A stretch of 64,000 nt of DNA from Streptomyces filamentosus (GTDB lineage Bacteria > Actinomycetota > Actinomycetes > Streptomycetales > Streptomycetaceae): positions 834,501 to 898,500 of the forward strand of contig NZ_BNBE01000003.1 of NCBI RefSeq assembly GCF_014654895.1. Direction: 5' to 3'. Position 1 is the stretch's first letter. Each line of letters opens with the position of its first letter. A program made the translations under genes and the position numbers. The notes beneath the pieces are model-generated. The model was not told the origin of the DNA and ran no database searches. It saw nothing but the letters and a program-made list of their open reading frames with translations. Of the stretch, positions 32,686 to 41,192 are shown in pieces.

Positions 32686-35514
32686 ATGACAGAGGACCTC
32701 ACCCCAGCCGAGGCGTACGCGGCCGCACGCGCGCGCAACGCAGAGCAGGCCACCGCGCTGGCCCCGTTCCGAGAGATGTACGAGTTCGGACTGGACCCCT
32801 TCCAGATCGAGGCGTGCCGGGCCCTCGAAGCGGGCAAGGGCGTGCTCGTCGCCGCCCCCACGGGCTCCGGCAAGACCATCGTCGGCGAGTTCGCCGTCCA
32901 CCTCGCCCTCACCCAGGGCCGCAAGTGCTTCTACACGACACCCATCAAGGCGCTGTCGAACCAGAAGTTCGCCGACCTCGTCAAGCGGTACGGCCCCGAC
33001 AAGGTCGGCCTCCTGACCGGCGACAACAGCGTCAACGGCGACGCGCCGATCGTCGTCATGACCACCGAGGTCCTCCGCAACATGCTGTACGCGGGGTCCC
33101 AGGCCCTCTCCGGCCTCGGCTACGTCGTGATGGACGAGGTGCACTACCTCTCCGACCGCTTCCGCGGCGCCGTCTGGGAGGAAGTGATCATCCACCTCCC
33201 CGAGTCGGTCACCCTCGTCTCCCTCTCCGCCACGGTGTCCAACGCCGAGGAGTTCGGCGACTGGCTCGACACCGTCCGCGGCGACACCGAGGTCATCGTC
33301 TCCGAGAGCCGCCCCGTACCCCTCTGGCAGCACGTCCTCGCCGGCCGCCGGATGTACGACCTCTTCGAGGAGGAGACCGACCACGGCGGCCGCGGCGCCT
33401 CCCGCCGCGAGGTCAACCCCGACCTTCTCCGCCTCGCCCGCACCGAGAACCAGCGGACGTACAACCCCCGCGACCGGCGCCGGGGCAAGATGGTCCGCGA
33501 GGCCGACCGCGAGCGCGAGCGCCGCCAGCGCTCCCGCATCTGGACCCCCGGCCGCCCCGAGGTCATCGAGCGGCTCGACAACGAGGGCCTCCTCCCCGCC
33601 ATCACCTTCATCTTCAGCCGCGCCGGCTGCGAGGCCGCCGTCCAGCAGTGCCTCTACGCCGGCCTCCGGCTCAACGACGACGAGGGCCGCCGCCGGGTCC
33701 GCGAGATCGTCGAGGCCCGCACCGCCTCCATCCCCGACGAGGACCTGCACGTCCTCGGCTACTACGAGTGGCTGGAGGCGCTGGAGCGCGGCATCGCCGC
33801 CCACCACGCCGGCATGCTCCCCACCTTCAAGGAGGTCGTCGAGGAGCTCTTCGTCCGCGGCCTCGTCAAGGCCGTCTTCGCCACCGAGACGCTCGCCCTG
33901 GGCATCAACATGCCCGCCCGGTCGGTCGTCCTGGAGAAGCTGGTCAAGTGGAACGGCGAGCAGCACGCCGACATCACCCCCGGCGAGTACACCCAGCTCA
34001 CCGGCCGGGCCGGCCGCCGCGGCATCGACGTCGAGGGCCACGCCGTCGTCCTCTGGCAGCGCGGCCTCGACCCGGACCACCTCGCCGGCCTCGCCGGCAC
34101 CCGCACCTACCCGCTGCGCTCCAGCTTCCGCCCCTCGTACAACATGGCGGTCAACCTGGTCGAGCAGTTCGGCCGGCACCGCTCCAGGGAACTCCTGGAG
34201 ACCTCCTTCGCCCAGTTCCAGGCGGACCGTTCCGTCGTCGGCATCTCCCGCCAGGTCCAGCGCAACGAGGAGGGGCTGGAGGGCTACCGCGAGGGCATGA
34301 CCTGCCACCTCGGCGACTTCGAGGAGTACGCGCGGCTCCGCCGCGACCTCAAGGACCGCGAGACGGACCTGGCCAAGCAGGGCGCCGCCCAGCGGCGCGC
34401 CCAGGCCGCCGCGTCCCTGGAGAAGCTGAAGCCCGGCGACGTCATCCACGTGCCGACGGGGAAGTTCGCCGGCCTGGCGCTCGTCCTCGACCCCGGCATC
34501 CCGGCCGGCCGCACCAACGGCCACCGGGGCTTCGAACACCACGACGGGCCCCGGCCCCTCGTCCTCACGGCCGAACGGCAGGTCAAGCGGCTCGCCTCCA
34601 TCGACTTCCCCGTCCCGGTGGAGGCCCTGGAGCGGATGCGGATCCCCAAGACCTTCAACCCCCGCTCCCCGCAGTCCCGCCGCGACCTCGCCTCCGCGCT
34701 CCGCTCCAAGGCCGGCCACCTCAACCCCGACCGGCACCGCAAGCAGCGCTCCGCCGCCGCCGACGACCGCGAGATCAGCAGACTGCGCACGGCCATCCGC
34801 GCGCACCCCTGCCACGGCTGCGACGAGCGCGAGGACCACGCCCGCTGGGCCGAGCGCTATCACCGCCTCCAGCGCGACACCCAGCAGCTGGAGCGACGCA
34901 TCGAGGGCCGGACGAACACCATCGCCCGCACCTTCGACCGGATCGTCGCGCTCCTCACCGAGCTCGACTACCTGCGCGGCGACGAGGTCACCGAGAACGG
35001 CAAGCGGCTCGCCCGGCTCTACGGCGAGCTCGACCTGCTCGCCAGCGAATGCCTCCGCGAAGGCGTCTGGGAGGGGCTCGCCCCCGCCGAACTCGCCGCC
35101 TGCGTCTCCGCCCTCGTCTTCGAGGCCCGGCAGGCCGACGACGCCGTGGCGCCCAAGGTGCCCGGTGGCCAGGCCAAGGCGGCCCTCGGCGAGATGGTCC
35201 GCATCTGGGGCCGCCTCGACGCCCTGGAGGAGGAGTTCAAGATCAACCAGGCGGAGGGCGTCGGCCAGCGCGAGCCCGACCTCGGCTTCGCCTGGGCCGC
35301 CTACCAGTGGGCCTCCGACAAGAGCCTCGACGAGGTGCTGCGCGAGGCCGAGATGCCCGCCGGCGACTTCGTCCGCTGGTGCAAGCAGGTCATCGACGTC
35401 CTCGGTCAGATCGCGGCCGCCGCGCCGAAGGAGAACAGCACGGTCGCGAAGAACGCGCGCAAGGCCGTGGAGTCGCTGCTGCGCGGAGTGGTGGCGTACA
35501 GCTCGGTCGGCTGA
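32686..35514 (+). CDS. helY: HelY-type superfamily 2 RNA/DNA helicase (Ski2/Mtr4-like)
   Basis: A 942-residue ATP-dependent helicase. Motif I APTGSGKT is at 57-64 (Lys63), motif Ia TTPIKALSNQKF, motif II DEVH at 150-153, motif III SATVSN, and motifs V/VI ATETLALGINMP and QLTGRAGRRGID. The C-terminal third has the Ski2/Mtr4-like DSHCT region. In mycobacteria the homologue is called HelY; the substrate, RNA or DNA, is not settled by sequence. The start at 32686 is chosen because the promoter -10 is just upstream; a 24-nt longer frame start would lie inside the promoter. It follows tatC, as in other actinobacteria. Confidence 0.93.
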   Translation: MTEDLTPAEAYAAARARNAEQATALAPFREMYEFGLDPFQIEACRALEAGKGVLVAAPTGSGKTIVGEFAVHLALTQGRKCFYTTPIKALSNQKFADLVKRYGPDKVGLLTGDNSVNGDAPIVVMTTEVLRNMLYAGSQALSGLGYVVMDEVHYLSDRFRGAVWEEVIIHLPESVTLVSLSATVSNAEEFGDWLDTVRGDTEVIVSESRPVPLWQHVLAGRRMYDLFEEETDHGGRGASRREVNPDLLRLARTENQRTYNPRDRRRGKMVREADRERERRQRSRIWTPGRPEVIERLDNEGLLPAITFIFSRAGCEAAVQQCLYAGLRLNDDEGRRRVREIVEARTASIPDEDLHVLGYYEWLEALERGIAAHHAGMLPTFKEVVEELFVRGLVKAVFATETLALGINMPARSVVLEKLVKWNGEQHADITPGEYTQLTGRAGRRGIDVEGHAVVLWQRGLDPDHLAGLAGTRTYPLRSSFRPSYNMAVNLVEQFGRHRSRELLETSFAQFQADRSVVGISRQVQRNEEGLEGYREGMTCHLGDFEEYARLRRDLKDRETDLAKQGAAQRRAQAAASLEKLKPGDVIHVPTGKFAGLALVLDPGIPAGRTNGHRGFEHHDGPRPLVLTAERQVKRLASIDFPVPVEALERMRIPKTFNPRSPQSRRDLASALRSKAGHLNPDRHRKQRSAAADDREISRLRTAIRAHPCHGCDEREDHARWAERYHRLQRDTQQLERRIEGRTNTIARTFDRIVALLTELDYLRGDEVTENGKRLARLYGELDLLASECLREGVWEGLAPAELAACVSALVFEARQADDAVAPKVPGGQAKAALGEMVRIWGRLDALEEEFKINQAEGVGQREPDLGFAWAAYQWASDKSLDEVLREAEMPAGDFVRWCKQVIDVLGQIAAAAPKENSTVAKNARKAVESLLRGVVAYSSVG

Positions 35515-35537
35515 CGTGCCGTCAAGCTGGTGGTGAG

Positions 35538-35566
35538 GGGCCCGTGGCGGGGAACGCCACGGGCCC
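35538..35566 (+). terminator. Terminator after helY
   Basis: Perfect 12-bp stem GGGCCCGTGGCG / CGCCACGGGCCC with loop GGGAA, followed by TTCC. Confidence 0.85.
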
Positions 35567-35644
35567 TTCCGGTCGGTCCGGAGGTGGCCCCGAAGCGGCC
35601 CTGGGCCGGTCCCGGGTCGGCCCCCAGGGCGGTCCAGAGCCTGT

Positions 35645-35710
35645 CCTGAGCCGGTCCCGAATCGGCCCTGAGCCGGTCCCGAATCGGCCCTGAAGCGGTT
35701 CCGAATCGAT
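35645..35710. repeat. Three tandem copies of a 22-nt unit
   Basis: CCTGAGCCGGTCCCGAATCG (unit of 22 nt) occurs exactly twice in tandem (35645-35666, 35667-35688) and a third time with three changes (35689-35710). Weaker copies precede from about 35599. Each unit includes the inverted halves CCG and CGG. Confidence 0.8.
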
Positions 35711-35830
35711 TCCGGACCATTTCCCGGCGGTTTTCCACAGGTGGTCGTCCACAGGGCTGGCGCGGTGCCGGAGCCTTCCGCTTGCATGGACTCGCACACA
35801 GGGAAAGCGAGTTGGGGAGGGGACACGCAC

Positions 35831-37258
35831 GTGACCACACAGGCCGACGCCGGATTCACGGGCTCTGCGGACTCCACGGGCTCCACGGGCTCCGTGGGTT
35901 TCGCGGACTTCGTGGAAGGGCCGCGTGGGGTGCCGCTGCTCGGCAACCTCCCGGCCTTCGGCAAGGACCCCCTCGCCTTCTTCGAACTGCTCCGGGACCG
36001 GGGCGACTTCGTCCGCTGGCGCTTCGGCCCCCGCCCCGCCCTCTTCGTCGCCCACCCGGACAACATCGGGGAACTGCTCACCGAGGTCGAGAGCACCTTC
36101 GACCAGCCCGACCTGGGCATCGCCATCCGCACCCTCCTCGGCAACGGCGTCGTCGTCGCCAAGGGCCGCGACTGGCGCCGCAAGCGCTCCCTGGTCCAGC
36201 CGTCCGTCCGCCCCAAGCAGGTCCGCTCCTACGCGGCCACCATGGCGGAGTGCGCCGTCGCCCTGGCCGACAGCTGGAGCGACGGACAGCGGATCGACAT
36301 CAAGAAGGAGATGGCCGCCCTCACCCAGCTCATCGCCGTCCGCACCATCTTCGGCGCGGACACCGCCGCCGACGCCGAGGCGATCGGCCGGGCCATGGAC
36401 GTCGCCCAGCAGGAGATCGGGGCGGAGCTCAGCGGCATCGGGGCCCTCCTGCCCGACTGGGTCCCCACCCCCGGGCGCGCCCGCATCAAGCGGGCCACCG
36501 CCGTCATCGACGCGGAGGTCGCCCGGGTCGTCTCCCGCCACCGCGACGGCGAGGAGGACCGCCCCGACCTCCTCAGCCGGCTCCTCACCGCCCGGGACGA
36601 GACCGGCGCCCACCTCTCCGACCGCGAGATCCGCGACGAGACGGTCACCCTCTACGTCGGCGGCCACGAGACCACCAGCTCCACCCTCGTCTGGGCCTGG
36701 TACCTGCTCTCCCGCAACGAGGCGGTCCGCCGGACGCTGACCGAGGAGTTGGACCGGGTCCTCCCCGACCACGAGCCCGGCTACGACGACTACGCCTCCC
36801 TCGTCTACACCCAGGCCGTCGTCAAGGAGACCCTCCGCCTCTACCCGACGATCTGGCTCCTCACCGGCATCGCCAAGGAGGGCGCCACCCTGGGCGGCAC
36901 TCCGATCCCGGCCGGCACCCGCGTCTGGTCCAGCCAGTGGTCCACCCACCGCGACCCCCGCTGGTACGCCGACCCCGAGACCTTCCGCCCCGAGCGCTGG
37001 CTCACCGACGAGGAGGGCCGTCCGGCCGAGGAGATACCCGAGTACGCCTGGTACCCCTTCGGCGGCGGCCCCCGCGTCTGCCTCGGCACCCGCTTCGCCC
37101 TCGTGGAGGCCGTCCTCGTCCTCGCGGCCCTCGCCCGTCGCTACGACCTCGACGTCACCGCCCCCGAGATCCGCCCCGTCCCGAGCCTGACCCTCCAACC
37201 GGACCGCGAGGTCCTGGCCACGATCAGGACCCGGAGCCGGGGCCGGGAGCGGGAGTAG
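35831..37258 (+). CDS. Cytochrome P450 monooxygenase
   Basis: A 475-residue haem monooxygenase. The I-helix oxygen-binding motif GGHETTSS is at 277-284, the K-helix ExxR in KETLRLYP, the PERF-like segment FRPERW, and the haem-ligand loop FGGGPRVCLG with Cys417. The sequence style (GHETTSSTLVW, FGGGPRVCLGTRFA) is closer to the broad bacterial fatty-acid/terpenoid-type families than to the CYP107/CYP105 set common in Streptomyces. GTG 35831 is chosen for the GGAGGGG ribosome site; an ATG at 35786 is possible. The first 25 residues are Gly/Ser/Thr-rich. No ferredoxin gene is adjacent. Confidence 0.92.
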   Translation: MTTQADAGFTGSADSTGSTGSVGFADFVEGPRGVPLLGNLPAFGKDPLAFFELLRDRGDFVRWRFGPRPALFVAHPDNIGELLTEVESTFDQPDLGIAIRTLLGNGVVVAKGRDWRRKRSLVQPSVRPKQVRSYAATMAECAVALADSWSDGQRIDIKKEMAALTQLIAVRTIFGADTAADAEAIGRAMDVAQQEIGAELSGIGALLPDWVPTPGRARIKRATAVIDAEVARVVSRHRDGEEDRPDLLSRLLTARDETGAHLSDREIRDETVTLYVGGHETTSSTLVWAWYLLSRNEAVRRTLTEELDRVLPDHEPGYDDYASLVYTQAVVKETLRLYPTIWLLTGIAKEGATLGGTPIPAGTRVWSSQWSTHRDPRWYADPETFRPERWLTDEEGRPAEEIPEYAWYPFGGGPRVCLGTRFALVEAVLVLAALARRYDLDVTAPEIRPVPSLTLQPDREVLATIRTRSRGRERE

Positions 37259-37357
37259 GGCCAGGATCAGGACCAGGGTGGGGGCCAGGGGTCGGAGCGG
37301 GGGAGGGGGTGAGCCGGGTGCGGCAGCCGCCGATCGGCGCGCGGCCCGTCGGCGGAG

Positions 37358-38284
37358 TCACGCCGCGGCGAGGGCGAGAGCGAGGGTCCGCAGGTCGTCC
37401 GCGCGCAGGACGCGGTCGCCGAAGCCGGGGAGGGGGACGTGCAAGGCGGTCGTCCAGCGGGCCGGGATCGCCCCGGCGCCGTGGACGGCACCGGCCAGCA
37501 TGCCGGTGACGGCGGCCACCGTGTCCGTGTCACCGCCGAGGTCGACGGCGGCCGCGAGGGCCTCCTCGAAGGTGGCGGTGGTGCGCAGGGCCCAGACGGC
37601 GGATGCGAGACAGGGCCAGACGGCGCCGTTGAACTCCGTCGCGTCCTCCGGCCGCCAGCCGGGGGCCAGAGCGGCGGCCCAGCGGTCCCGGTGACGGGGG
37701 ACGACCTCGGCCAGGGTCTCGGGAAGCGCGGTCAGGGGGTCCTCGCCGAGGAGGGCGACGCGGACCAGTTCGTGCAGGAGGGCGGTGCCCTCCCAGGCGG
37801 CTTCGTCCCCGTGGGTGAGGGCGGCGAGCCGACGGCCGGCCTCCATGGTGGCGGCCCGTCCCCGGGAGGCGAACCGGACGGCGGACGTGGAGGCCCGCAT
37901 CAGACAGCCGTTGCCCGCGCCCCGGCCCTCCACCCGGAAGTCCAGGGCAGCCGCCAGGTCCCACGGCTCGCCGCCCAGCAGCACCCGCTCCGTCAGCAGG
38001 CCGATGTCCTTGGGGTCGGCCGCCGCCCAGCGGCGGAAGCGGTCGAACACGTCGGGCAGGTCGAGTTCGCCCCGCTCCAGCAGCGACTCCCCGACGAGCA
38101 CGGCCATCTGCGTGTCGTCGGTGGCCTCGCCGGGGTCCCAGCCGCCGCCTCCGCACAACTCCCCGGCGCCGTCCGGGAAACGGGCGCGGAACATGCCGGG
38201 GAGACCGAACTCGAAGGGCGCGCCCAGGGCGTCGCCGACGGCGGAGCCGAGGACGGCGCCCACGGCGCGATCGGGGGAAACCAT
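37358..38284 (-). CDS. ADP-ribosylglycohydrolase family protein
   Basis: A 308-residue enzyme of the DraG/ARH fold, which removes ADP-ribose from proteins or small molecules with two Mg ions. The metal sites are visible as GDALGAPFE (residues about 17-25), DDTQM near residue 56 and GGDTDT near residue 250, and the family segment GNGCLMRAS is present. All appear intact, so activity is likely. The target is unknown. ATG 38284 stands 6 nt after a TACCCT -10 on its strand, so the transcript is probably leaderless. It is convergent with the P450 gene. Confidence 0.92.
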   Translation of the reverse strand: MVSPDRAVGAVLGSAVGDALGAPFEFGLPGMFRARFPDGAGELCGGGGWDPGEATDDTQMAVLVGESLLERGELDLPDVFDRFRRWAAADPKDIGLLTERVLLGGEPWDLAAALDFRVEGRGAGNGCLMRASTSAVRFASRGRAATMEAGRRLAALTHGDEAAWEGTALLHELVRVALLGEDPLTALPETLAEVVPRHRDRWAAALAPGWRPEDATEFNGAVWPCLASAVWALRTTATFEEALAAAVDLGGDTDTVAAVTGMLAGAVHGAGAIPARWTTALHVPLPGFGDRVLRADDLRTLALALAAA

Positions 38285-38381
38285 GGCGTCAGGGTAGGCG
38301 CCTTGGGCCGAGACGCCTTGCGGTGGGAGAGGTGGAGCGGGGCGGGATGGGGTGAGGAGGGGGTGGGGTCAGGGGCAGGGG

Positions 38382-39383
38382 CTAGGGGTGGGTGGGGGTG
38401 GGGGAGGGGGAGGGGGAGGGGGGCCGGAGGGAGAGGAGGGCGGCTGTGGTGGTGAGGGCGGCCAGGGCGGCGGTGGCGGTGAGGGTGGTGGGGTCGGGGT
38501 GGAGGAGGGGCTGGCCCCGGAGGGCCTGCCAGGTGAGGAGGGCGAAGAGGGCGGCGTAGGCGGCGGAGGCGGTGAGGGTGAGGCGGAGGCGGACGCGGGG
38601 GTCGGCGAGGCGGGGGAAGCGGGGGGCCAGGGCGGTCAGGAGCAGGAGGAGGAGGGGGAGGAGCTGGAGGGCGTGCATGCCGAAGAAGTGGGCGATGCGC
38701 AGGTCTCCTCCGGTGGCGGCCCAGCCGGTGACGGGGAGGGCGGGGCCGCCGTCGGGGACGCCGACGCTGTGGGCGCCGACGATCGGCGGGTCGGTGGCGG
38801 CGAGTTGGCCGGGGGTGGGCCGGACCATCAGGAAGCCGACGGCGGCGCCCGCGAGGGCGATCAGGGAGGAGAGGCGGACCGCCCAGGCGGTGGCGCGGTC
38901 GAGGAAGCGGGCGCGCAGCAGCAGGACGGCGATGGCCAGTGCGCCGAGCCAGAGGACCACGACGGTGAGGCCCATGGCCTGGAAGACGGCGGCGTCGAAG
39001 GGGGTCGCCTGGTTGAAGTGGCTCTGCTTGCCGCGGATCACCTGGAGGGTGATCAGCATCATCTCCAGGGCGCTGGCGGCCGTGACGACGGTCCCGGCCC
39101 ACCAGCCGATCCGCCGGCCGCGCGGCAGGAGGCTGAGCATCCAGGAGAGCGACAGGCCGTAGGCGACGAACGAGACCGCGAACTTGAAGGGCTTCGACCA
39201 GATCGGGGCCCCGGCGAGCGTCCGGTCGTCGAGCAGGATCCCGCCTGCGGAGAGCAGGGCGAAGGCGGCCATCGAGGCGGCGAACCAGAGGAGGGGCCGG
39301 TGCGGGCGGCCGCCTGTCGGGAAGGCCGGGGCCGGGGGCGGTGAAGGGGCGGTGGGCGCGGGCGTGGATATGTGCGTGGACAT
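38382..39383 (-). CDS. Multi-pass membrane protein of unknown function
   Basis: A 333-residue protein with about eight hydrophobic helices. It begins with a Pro/Ala-rich cytoplasmic stretch and ends in a Pro/Ser/Thr-rich tail (PPSPSPSPTPTHP) encoded by the G-run region. A polar segment (residues about 200-235) contains VGVPDGGPALPVTGW and a conserved-looking HFFGMHALQLLP, which could bind a ligand or metal. I do not recognise a named family. It is divergent from a MerR regulator gene with dense palindromes between, so it is probably the regulator's target. Confidence 0.75.
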   Translation of the reverse strand: MSTHISTPAPTAPSPPPAPAFPTGGRPHRPLLWFAASMAAFALLSAGGILLDDRTLAGAPIWSKPFKFAVSFVAYGLSLSWMLSLLPRGRRIGWWAGTVVTAASALEMMLITLQVIRGKQSHFNQATPFDAAVFQAMGLTVVVLWLGALAIAVLLLRARFLDRATAWAVRLSSLIALAGAAVGFLMVRPTPGQLAATDPPIVGAHSVGVPDGGPALPVTGWAATGGDLRIAHFFGMHALQLLPLLLLLLTALAPRFPRLADPRVRLRLTLTASAAYAALFALLTWQALRGQPLLHPDPTTLTATAALAALTTTAALLSLRPPSPSPSPTPTHP

Positions 39384-39404
39384 ACGGATCCCCCCGTAGT
39401 CGAT

Positions 39405-39450
39405 ATGGATAGTGACGCTTGCCGCTATCTGATAGTCACACTATCTATGA
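39405..39450. promoter_or_regulatory. Nested palindromes in the membrane protein/MerR divergent region
   Basis: Two overlapping perfect palindromes, CTATC-T-GATAG (39425-39435) and GATAGT-CAC-ACTATC (39431-39445), plus an upstream GATAGTGAC (39408-39416) that pairs with GTCACACTATC. This is the expected operator of the MerR-family protein. Confidence 0.6.
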
Positions 39451-39500
39451 TGGAGGGGAGTCCGGCAAGGCCGGGAGTGCAGCGGAAAGGTGAACGCGCG

Positions 39501-40205
39501 GTGCGCATCGGTGAGTTGAGCCGCAGGACCGGGGTCTCGGTGCCCACGATCAAGTTCTACGTACGGGAGGGCCTGTTGCCGGCCGGTCGGCTGACGAGCC
39601 CGAACCAGGCCGCGTACGAAGAGACGCATGTGCGGCGGCTGCGCCTGATCCGCGCCCTGATCGACGTGGGCGGCATGTCCGTGGCGGCCGTGGGCGAGGT
39701 GATCGCGGCCATAGACGATCCCGGCCGGCCCGTCCACGAGCTGCTCGGCGAGGCCGCCCACCGCATGGTGCCCCGCTATGGCGACGGTTCCGCCGGGGGC
39801 GACGACGAGGGGGAGGACGCGGGGCCCGGGTCGGCCGAGGCGCGCAAGCGGGTCGGGACGCTGCTCGACGAGCGGGGCTGGCACGGCTATGCCGAGAGCC
39901 CGGCGGGGCAGGCCCTGGCGGTTGCCCTCACGGCGCTCGAATCGGTCGGCCACGGACGGTTCGCCGAGGTGCTCGACGTCTACGCGGACGCGGCCGAGCG
40001 GGTCGCCCGGGTCGACCTGGAGTACGTCGCGCACCACGTGGCCCGCGAGGAACTCGTCGAGAGCGTCGCCGTGGGCACCGCGCTCGGCGACGCGGTCTTC
40101 GCCGCGCTCCGCCGCCTCGCCCACACCGACGCCTCGTACCGCCTCTTCGGCCGCGAGGGAGAGGGAGAGGACGAGGGGGAGACGGAGAGGGCGGAAGGCG
40201 TATGA
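39501..40205 (+). CDS. MerR-family transcriptional regulator
   Basis: A 234-residue regulator. The MerR winged helix covers residues 1-70 (RIGELSRRTGVSVPTIKFYVREGLLPAGR), followed by a dimerisation helix and an effector region without the Cys pattern of metal sensors, so an organic ligand is more probable. The GTG start at 39501 has AAAGGTG upstream. A Gly/Asp/Glu-rich insertion lies near residues 92-110 and the C-terminus is acidic (GEGEDEGETERAEG). It is divergent from the membrane protein gene. Its stop codon is inside a 26-bp perfect hairpin. Confidence 0.9.
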   Translation: MRIGELSRRTGVSVPTIKFYVREGLLPAGRLTSPNQAAYEETHVRRLRLIRALIDVGGMSVAAVGEVIAAIDDPGRPVHELLGEAAHRMVPRYGDGSAGGDDEGEDAGPGSAEARKRVGTLLDERGWHGYAESPAGQALAVALTALESVGHGRFAEVLDVYADAAERVARVDLEYVAHHVAREELVESVAVGTALGDAVFAALRRLAHTDASYRLFGREGEGEDEGETERAEGV

Positions 40206-40256
40206 GGGAGAGGGGTGGAGGACCGCTTCGGCGGTCCTCCACCCCTCTCCCTCATA
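40201..40256. terminator. 26-bp perfect hairpin with TTCG tetraloop over the MerR stop codon
   Basis: The left arm starts TATGAGGGAGAGGGGTGGAG and the right arm is its exact complement, with the tetraloop TTCG at 40227-40230. The left arm contains the MerR stop TGA (40203-40205), and the right arm ends 9 nt before the stop of the convergent siderophore reductase gene. It should terminate transcription from both sides. Confidence 0.92.
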
Positions 40257-40265
40257 CGGGTCGGG

Positions 40266-41114
40266 TCAGGCGGCCTGCTGTGACTCCTGCTCCCGCTCCA
40301 CCTGCTCGTTCCACTCGCGCTTGATCGCGCGCCAGCCCTCGTCCGTCTTGCCCAGGCGCCAGTAGCCCGAGATGGACAGGCGCTCGCGCTCCACCCGGCG
40401 CTCCATGCGCAGGTGACGGCGGAGCTCCTTCACGAAGCCGGCCTCGCCGTGGACGAAGGCGTGCACGTCGCCGGCCGGGAAGTCCAGGGCCCGCACGGCC
40501 TCGACCAGCGCCTCGCCGGCCGGGCGGCCCTCGCGGTGCAGCCAGGTCACCTCGATGCCCGCCTCGGTCGCGAACTTCTGCTCGTCGGCCGCGTCCTCGA
40601 CCTCGACGAAGGCGTGCACCTTCGCCCCGGCGGGCAGCCGCTCCAGGGCGACCGCGATGGCCGGCAGCGCGCTCTCGTCGCCGACGAGGAGGTGCCAGTC
40701 GGCCGCCGGGTCCGGGGCGTAGCCGCCGCCGGGTCCGAGGAAGCGCACCGTCTCGCCGACCTGGGCGCGGGCCGCCCAGGGGCCGGCCAGGCCCTCGTCG
40801 CCGTGCACCACGAAGTCCAGGGTCAGCTCGTGGCGGACCGGGTCCCAGGCGCGCACCGTGTAGGTGCGGGTGGTCGGCCACTCCTCGCGGGGGTGCTCCG
40901 CCCGGATCCGCTCCATGTCGAAGGGCTCCGGGTAGGTGACGCCCTCGGGGGCGAAGAGCAGCTTCACGTAGTGGTCGGTGAAGGCTCCGGCGTCGAAGCC
41001 GTCGAGCCCCGGGCCGCCGAGGACGATCCGCACCATGTGCGGGGTGATCCGCTCGGTGCGCACCACGTGCGCTTCGGTGGCCCTGGGGGCCTTGCGGGCC
41101 GGCTGCTCTGCCAC
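40266..41114 (-). CDS. Siderophore-interacting protein (FAD-dependent ferric reductase)
   Basis: A 282-residue NAD(P)H/FAD reductase that releases iron from ferric siderophores in the cytoplasm. The N-terminal FAD-binding barrel has TYTVRAWD (the RxYT-like motif) and LDFVVHGDEGLAGPWA; the C-terminal SIP domain has LLVGDESALPAI and AFVHGEAGFVKELRRHL. GTG 41114 has AGGAG upstream. A 19-nt iron box (41193-41211) stands about 80 nt before the start, so the gene should be repressed by a DmdR/IdeR-type regulator when iron is sufficient. Confidence 0.93.
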   Translation of the reverse strand: MAEQPARKAPRATEAHVVRTERITPHMVRIVLGGPGLDGFDAGAFTDHYVKLLFAPEGVTYPEPFDMERIRAEHPREEWPTTRTYTVRAWDPVRHELTLDFVVHGDEGLAGPWAARAQVGETVRFLGPGGGYAPDPAADWHLLVGDESALPAIAVALERLPAGAKVHAFVEVEDAADEQKFATEAGIEVTWLHREGRPAGEALVEAVRALDFPAGDVHAFVHGEAGFVKELRRHLRMERRVERERLSISGYWRLGKTDEGWRAIKREWNEQVEREQESQQAA

Positions 41115-41192
41115 GGCGGACTCTCCTGACTGCCTGCGGACTGCCTGGGGTGGTGCGGCGAGGCGCACCACCGTTCCGGATGCGCTTCGAGC

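Larger units (their letters stand above)
35515..35830. other. Gene-free stretch between helY and P450: terminator and 22-nt repeats
   Basis: 316 nt without a gene. It holds the helY terminator, a degenerate then exact tandem repeat (about 35599-35710) and, near the end, the leader and ribosome site of the P450 gene. Confidence 0.6.

Noticed and set aside
35645..35710. The 22-nt tandem repeats as a CRISPR array
   Set aside because: Units are directly adjacent without spacers and diverge; no cas genes are near. The Cas4-like nuclease at 12792-13694 is a stand-alone housekeeping type.
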